IMG/VR virus record: IMGVR_UViG_3300032224_000012
Location: 1 to 23,556 of that record
Length of the DNA: 23,556 nt
Origin: a virus
Direction: 5' to 3' (one strand)
The position numbers were made by a program, and so were the translations under genes. This document shows, piece after piece, positions 20,206 to 23,556 of the stretch (position 1 is the first letter of the stretch; every line of letters starts with the position of its first letter). The notes beneath the pieces are model-generated. The model searched no databases. It saw nothing but the letters and a program-made list of their open reading frames with translations, and was not told the origin of the DNA.

Positions 20206-21554
20206 TTAAGTTCCTCCATTGCAATATCAGATATGGCGCGCTTGTCGTGTAGCGCAGCCCAAATTTTTTCATCTATAGTTTTGTTTGTCATCATCACGTA
20301 GCACCATACGTCATGCCGCTGGCCGCTACGATGCAGGCGCCCGACGGTTTGTTCATACAGTTCGAGCGACCAGGGCAAGGACACAAAGACGATTCGACAG
20401 CCGCCGTGCTGCAGGTTGAGCCCGTGGCCGGCAGACTTTGGGTGAACCAAGAGGAGCTCGATCTCGCCCGCATTCCAGCGTTCAATGGCGCGGTCATCGT
20501 CGAGCGTCTGGGCTTTAGGATAGCGTCGTTTGAGCTCGGCGAGCTCGCCTTGGTATGTGTACGCCACCAAAGTATTGGCATGTTGGTTCTCCTCCAGCAG
20601 TTCATCAAGTCGATCAAATTTGTGCGAGCTAAACCACACAGGTGTCTGTGTGACAATGAACGTACCGGCTTTTTCGGAGGCAGTTCTACGTGTGTCATAG
20701 ACAAAACCGCTGGCCATTTGTTGCAGTTTTCCGGTCACCACACCGCCGTTGGCCGCTATGGCTTTGGCGTCTGGAAACTCCACCATAAAATCTTTTTTCA
20801 TCTTCTCGTAAGGCGCGCGGTCCACTAGATCGCACCGCACCTCGACAACGTGCAACGGCGGCAGTTTGTCTTTGTATTCGCCAGCCTCTAGGACATACGT
20901 CGCCGGCTTGATGCGCTCCATAACTTGACCCAGCGCGCCTACACGCGGCGCCCATTCGCCGAAGTCTTTATTGATCAGCACAAAGTATTGCTGCATGAAC
21001 GCGCCCTTAGCGCGGCCTAGCAGGTTCTGGTCAACGATCTTGCATTGACCAAACACATCTTCTAAACCGTTGCTGGTGAATGATCCTGTCAAGCCCCAGC
21101 GGATAGACACATCTTTGATGATCTTCTCAAATGCTTTAAAACGCGCGCCTGATGGATTCTTGAGCTTGGTGAGCTCGTCAAAGACTAGCCCATCCACCGG
21201 CAAACCTTTGCCCATCGTTTCGCAAATGCCGGCAAGCCATTGCAGGTTGTCGTAGTTGATAACGATCACGTTGGCGTCGCTACTGAAGACTGCATTGCGT
21301 TGCTTAGGCGTGCCAATTGCAATAGCTATCTTGAGGTGCTTGCTCCACTTAGGCATCTCAATTGGCCACACGTCTGTGCAGACGCGCTTAGGCGCAACGA
21401 CCAGCCAACGCTTGACATGCCCACTCGCAACCATCGCGTCCATAGCGGTCAGCGTAATGGCCGTCTTACCCGCGCCCACAGGCGCCAAGATCATGGCTCT
21501 GTCGCGCTCAAATAAGAAGTCAGCGGCTTCTTCTTGGTATGGTCTAAGTTGCAC
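20202..21554 (-). CDS. SNF2-type (DEAD-like) helicase/translocase, 450 aa
   Basis: The start is GTG (21552-21554), overlapping the nuclease gene by 11 bases. Superfamily 2 motifs appear in order: RPYQEEAADFL (Q-like, 4-14), APVGAGKT (Walker A, 24-31), VVAPKRV (Ia, 52-58), FDELTKLKNP (Walker B DE-L-T, 125-134), WGLTGSFTSN (III, 153-162), VHPKSAGHGLNLQ (V) and QTVGRLHRSGQ (VI, about 402-412). The last is the SNF2-like form Q..GR.HR.GQ. The length is that of a compact phage SNF2 enzyme without accessory domains. It probably translocates on double-stranded DNA for replication, recombination or displacement of host proteins. Pairing with a VRR-NUC nuclease upstream is common in phages. Confidence 0.92.
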   Translation of the reverse strand: MQLRPYQEEAADFLFERDRAMILAPVGAGKTAITLTAMDAMVASGHVKRWLVVAPKRVCTDVWPIEMPKWSKHLKIAIAIGTPKQRNAVFSSDANVIVINYDNLQWLAGICETMGKGLPVDGLVFDELTKLKNPSGARFKAFEKIIKDVSIRWGLTGSFTSNGLEDVFGQCKIVDQNLLGRAKGAFMQQYFVLINKDFGEWAPRVGALGQVMERIKPATYVLEAGEYKDKLPPLHVVEVRCDLVDRAPYEKMKKDFMVEFPDAKAIAANGGVVTGKLQQMASGFVYDTRRTASEKAGTFIVTQTPVWFSSHKFDRLDELLEENQHANTLVAYTYQGELAELKRRYPKAQTLDDDRAIERWNAGEIELLLVHPKSAGHGLNLQHGGCRIVFVSLPWSLELYEQTVGRLHRSGQRHDVWCYVMMTNKTIDEKIWAALHDKRAISDIAMEELK

Positions 21555-21819
21555 TCTTAATCCATTCGTCTATTTGTTCTATGGTCCACAAGCACGCATA
21601 GTTCTGTTTCAGTAGCGCCATGTCTGACATAAACATTTTTTGCAGTTCAGACAATCTGCCGCCTTTTGTTTTCAACTCCACAAACCATGTAGCGCCATCG
21701 GGTAAACATGCAATCCTGTCAGCGACGCCTTTGCGCCCTGGTGACGTGAATTTCCATGTTTTGCCGCCTATGCGCTCCACAGCCCATACAAAATGATTTT
21801 CAACTATTTTTTCTTTCAT
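21544..21819 (-). CDS. VRR-NUC domain nuclease, 91 aa
   Basis: The product shows the stand-alone VRR-NUC pattern of the PD-(D/E)XK superfamily: Glu7 in the first helix, SPGRKGVADRI with Asp34, WFVELKTKGG with Glu48 and Lys50, and LSELQKMF with Gln60. Length is normal for phage single-domain forms, which often act as structure-specific nucleases (for example Holliday-junction-like cleavage). It is first in the minus-strand operon, followed by the SNF2 helicase with an 11-base overlap. The ribosome site before its ATG is weak (GGA only one base away), so a leader or alternate start is possible. Confidence 0.9.
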   Translation of the reverse strand: MKEKIVENHFVWAVERIGGKTWKFTSPGRKGVADRIACLPDGATWFVELKTKGGRLSELQKMFMSDMALLKQNYACLWTIEQIDEWIKSAT

Positions 21820-21888
21820 GTCCGAAAGTTTAGCACACTTTTATTTTTTGTGATATAGTTCAGTCTCAATTAATTAAAGGAGAGTTCA
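21820..21888. promoter_or_regulatory. Divergent promoter region between nuclease operon and DUF2800-type gene
   Basis: This 69-base AT-rich gap separates two divergent gene blocks. On the plus strand TATAGT (21854-21859) is a good -10 candidate, with only a poor -35 about 17 bases upstream. On the minus strand TGCTAAACT, spanning about 21827-21835, reads as an extended -10. AAAGGAGAG at about 21877-21885 is the ribosome site of the plus-strand gene. Promoter activity is inferred from position and composition. Confidence 0.5.
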
Positions 21889-23016
21889 ATGCAACACAGT
21901 AATATCGTCGGCGGCTCAACCGCCAAGCGCGTCATCAACTGCCCAGGCTCTGTAGTCTTGGTGCAAAAGATGCCACCTAAGCCCAGCAACAAATATGCTG
22001 ACGAAGGCACGCTCTTACACAACGTCATCGCTGAGATCGTGATGACAGACAACCCACCAGAGCACTATCTTGGCACCAAGTACGAAGATCAAGTGCTTAC
22101 CCAAGAACTGATCGACAACAAACTCAAGCCTGCTTTGGCCGCGCTTGACGAGCTTGATCCAAACAAGGAGATGGAAATTGAAGCTGAAACTCGCGTTGGC
22201 TTTGGCGATCTGTTGCCTGACGTATTCGGGAGCACTGACCTCATTGGGCGTATCGGCAACCGCGCAATTGTTTTGGATTGGAAGTTTGGTGATGGTGTCG
22301 CTGTTGATGTAGAAGAAAACCCACAACTCATGTTCTACGCCGCCGCGTCTATGCGTACCGAAGCCGCCAAATGGGCGTTTGAAGGCGTTGATGAGATCGA
22401 GATGGTGATCGTACAACCGCCAGCAGTTAAGCGCTGGGTGACCACACCTAAGCGCATCGCTGAGTTTGAAAAGCAGTTAGTCAACGCAGTCAAAGAAGCC
22501 CAAAAGCCAGACGCTAAACTGCAAACAGGCGATCACTGCCGCTGGTGTGCTGCAAAGCCAATCTGCCCTCAAATGACAGGCGCCGTAGACCGCGCATTGA
22601 AAACCAGCATCGACAATTTGGACGCGCCGACCATTAGTGCGTACCTTAAAAATGCTGATATGCTGGAGCAGTGGATTACTGATCTACGCGCGCTTGCGCT
22701 CCAGATGCTTGACTCTGGTGCCAAGCTCCCCGACTACAAACTGGTGGCCAAACGTGCCATCCGTCAATGGACCGATGAAGACAAAGCCAAGGTCGCTTTG
22801 TTTGCTTTCGGTCTTACAGAATCTGAAGTGATGGAGTCGTCTGTGATCTCCCCTGCGAAGGCCGAGAAGGTGCTCAAAAAGCGCAAGCTCGGCCTACCAG
22901 ACGATCTAGTCGTCGCCATTAGTTCAGGTAACACTTTGGCCAGCGTGGATGACCCACGCCCCGAAGTTGTTCAAATCGGGAAGCAGTTAACTGCAGCCCT
23001 TTCTAAAATCATGTAA
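21889..23016 (+). CDS. PD-(D/E)XK nuclease-like protein, Cas4/AddB-like (DUF2800 type), 375 aa
   Basis: A strong AAAGGAGAG site precedes the ATG. The protein shows the RecB/Cas4 nuclease order: GTLLHNVIAE with His44, GSTDLIG with Asp117, VLDWKFG with Asp130 and Lys132, and QLMFY with Gln146 and Tyr150. Four cysteines, Cys18 near the N-terminus and Cys217, Cys220 and Cys226 (HCRWCAAKPICP), match the split iron-sulfur cluster of Cas4 and AddB. About 150 further C-terminal residues (from 228) are helical and not part of that core. In phages such proteins are found among replication and recombination genes, probably as exonucleases for end processing. All key residues appear intact. Confidence 0.88.
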   Translation: MQHSNIVGGSTAKRVINCPGSVVLVQKMPPKPSNKYADEGTLLHNVIAEIVMTDNPPEHYLGTKYEDQVLTQELIDNKLKPALAALDELDPNKEMEIEAETRVGFGDLLPDVFGSTDLIGRIGNRAIVLDWKFGDGVAVDVEENPQLMFYAAASMRTEAAKWAFEGVDEIEMVIVQPPAVKRWVTTPKRIAEFEKQLVNAVKEAQKPDAKLQTGDHCRWCAAKPICPQMTGAVDRALKTSIDNLDAPTISAYLKNADMLEQWITDLRALALQMLDSGAKLPDYKLVAKRAIRQWTDEDKAKVALFAFGLTESEVMESSVISPAKAEKVLKKRKLGLPDDLVVAISSGNTLASVDDPRPEVVQIGKQLTAALSKIM

Positions 23017-23027
23017 AGGAAACAGAA

Positions 23028-23555
23028 ATGTCCAATCTAGTAGCGTTCTCCCAAGCTGGCTTGCCAGCAGTCTCCACCCTGTCATCCGCTTTGCGCGCGA
23101 TTCAAGCCGATGTTGGCCCAGCAGGCACAGTCATCCTGAAAATGGATAAAACTGGCCATTGGGTTTTCGGCGCAGATCAAACCGAAGCTGAAGAAGATTC
23201 GACTTGGGCCATCAATCCTTTCTCTTTTGTCCATGGCTTTATTGCTTGGGGCGATGGTGAAGTATTGGCCGAGAAGATGGCGAGCGTAAGCCAGCCATTG
23301 CCTGAGCTCGACGAAGCGCCCCCAGGCGCCAAAAAGGGTTGGGAAACCCAAGTCGGTATGTCTTTAAAGTGCATCAGCGGCGAAGACAAAGGCATGGAAG
23401 CACGTTTCACCACTACGTCAGTAGGCGGTAAGCGTGCGGTTCAGACCTTGGCCGTGGCCTTGGCAGAGCAGGTAGAAAAAGATCAGTCTAAGCCTGTGGC
23501 AATCGTGCGTCTGAAGAAAGACCACTACGCCCACAAGTCTTACGGCAAGATTTAG
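23028..23555 (+). CDS. Hypothetical early protein, 175 aa (possible ssDNA-binding-type role)
   Basis: AAAGGAAA precedes the ATG and the TAG at 23553-23555 lies one base before the window edge, so the gene is complete. The product begins MSNLVAFSQAGLPAVSTLSS and contains beta-prone stretches (GTVILKMDKTGHWVFGADQT, WAINPFSFVHGFIAWGDGEV), a Pro-rich linker (QPLPELDEAPPGAKKG) and a basic end (VRLKKDHYAHKSYGKI). Tandem placement after a Cas4/AddB-like nuclease is the slot often used for single-strand-binding or annealing proteins, and the small beta-rich fold is compatible. I do not recognise a specific family, so function stays open. Confidence 0.65.
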   Translation: MSNLVAFSQAGLPAVSTLSSALRAIQADVGPAGTVILKMDKTGHWVFGADQTEAEEDSTWAINPFSFVHGFIAWGDGEVLAEKMASVSQPLPELDEAPPGAKKGWETQVGMSLKCISGEDKGMEARFTTTSVGGKRAVQTLAVALAEQVEKDQSKPVAIVRLKKDHYAHKSYGKI

Positions 23556-23556
23556 A

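Noticed and set aside
20313-20828. 171-codon plus-strand frame inside the helicase region
   Set aside because: It is antisense to the SNF2 helicase, whose motifs are complete and in order; the plus-strand product has no recognisable features.
1-23556. tRNA genes, integrase, repressor or attachment site
   Set aside because: None could be seen. No cloverleaf-like sequence with the usual T-loop, no tyrosine or serine recombinase motifs and no repressor-like HTH gene were recognised, so there is no evidence for lysogeny in this window.

Overview
The window is a fragment of a tailed double-stranded DNA phage genome. It is most likely a short-tailed (podovirus-type) virus whose head and tail proteins resemble the Salmonella phage P22 group. 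The evidence is the run of a scaffold-like protein, a P22-type coat protein, a gp4-like adaptor, a gp10-like tail hub and three alanine/glycine-rich ejection proteins. No integrase, repressor, tRNA, CRISPR array or insertion sequence was seen. The host cannot be read from the sequence; a freshwater betaproteobacterium is a guess. The terminase and portal genes are not in the window and should lie beyond its edges.

Layout, plus strand: (1) 2-5127 is an adsorption module. It holds a truncated fibre-like protein, very small ORFs, a coiled-coil protein, a separate P22-tailspike-like head-binding domain protein, a second fibre protein and a 616-residue pectate-lyase-fold tailspike. (2) 5182-8433 is the head module: scaffold, coat and two Gly/Ala/Thr-rich structural proteins, with a hairpin after the coat gene and after each of the two structural genes. 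(3) 8436-16856 is the head-completion, tail and DNA-ejection module: gp4-like, gp10-like, a Gly/Thr-rich fibre protein in the gp26 position, a cupin-like protein in the gp14 position, then three ejection proteins in gp7/gp20/gp16 order. (4) 16853-18818 is a membrane/lysis module ending in a 3TM-type holin and an M15-type peptidoglycan peptidase.

Minus strand, 18815-21819: a tightly overlapping operon read leftward. It starts with a VRR-NUC nuclease and an SNF2-type helicase and continues through seven tiny genes. Three of these (55, 49 and 59 aa) are recognisable mainly because their starts and stops interlock with their neighbours through ATGA-type overlaps. One small gene encodes an NrdR-like zinc ribbon without the rest of NrdR.

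Plus strand again, 21889-23555: a Cas4/AddB-like PD-(D/E)XK protein (DUF2800 type) with four cysteines, and a 175-residue protein of unknown function. The two nuclease-superfamily proteins diverge from one short AT-rich intergenic region, a likely early promoter zone. The late plus-strand operon and the minus-strand operon converge at 18815-18818, where their stop codons overlap and no terminator lies between them.

Family assignments are from recognition of motifs and gene order by eye, not from database searches.
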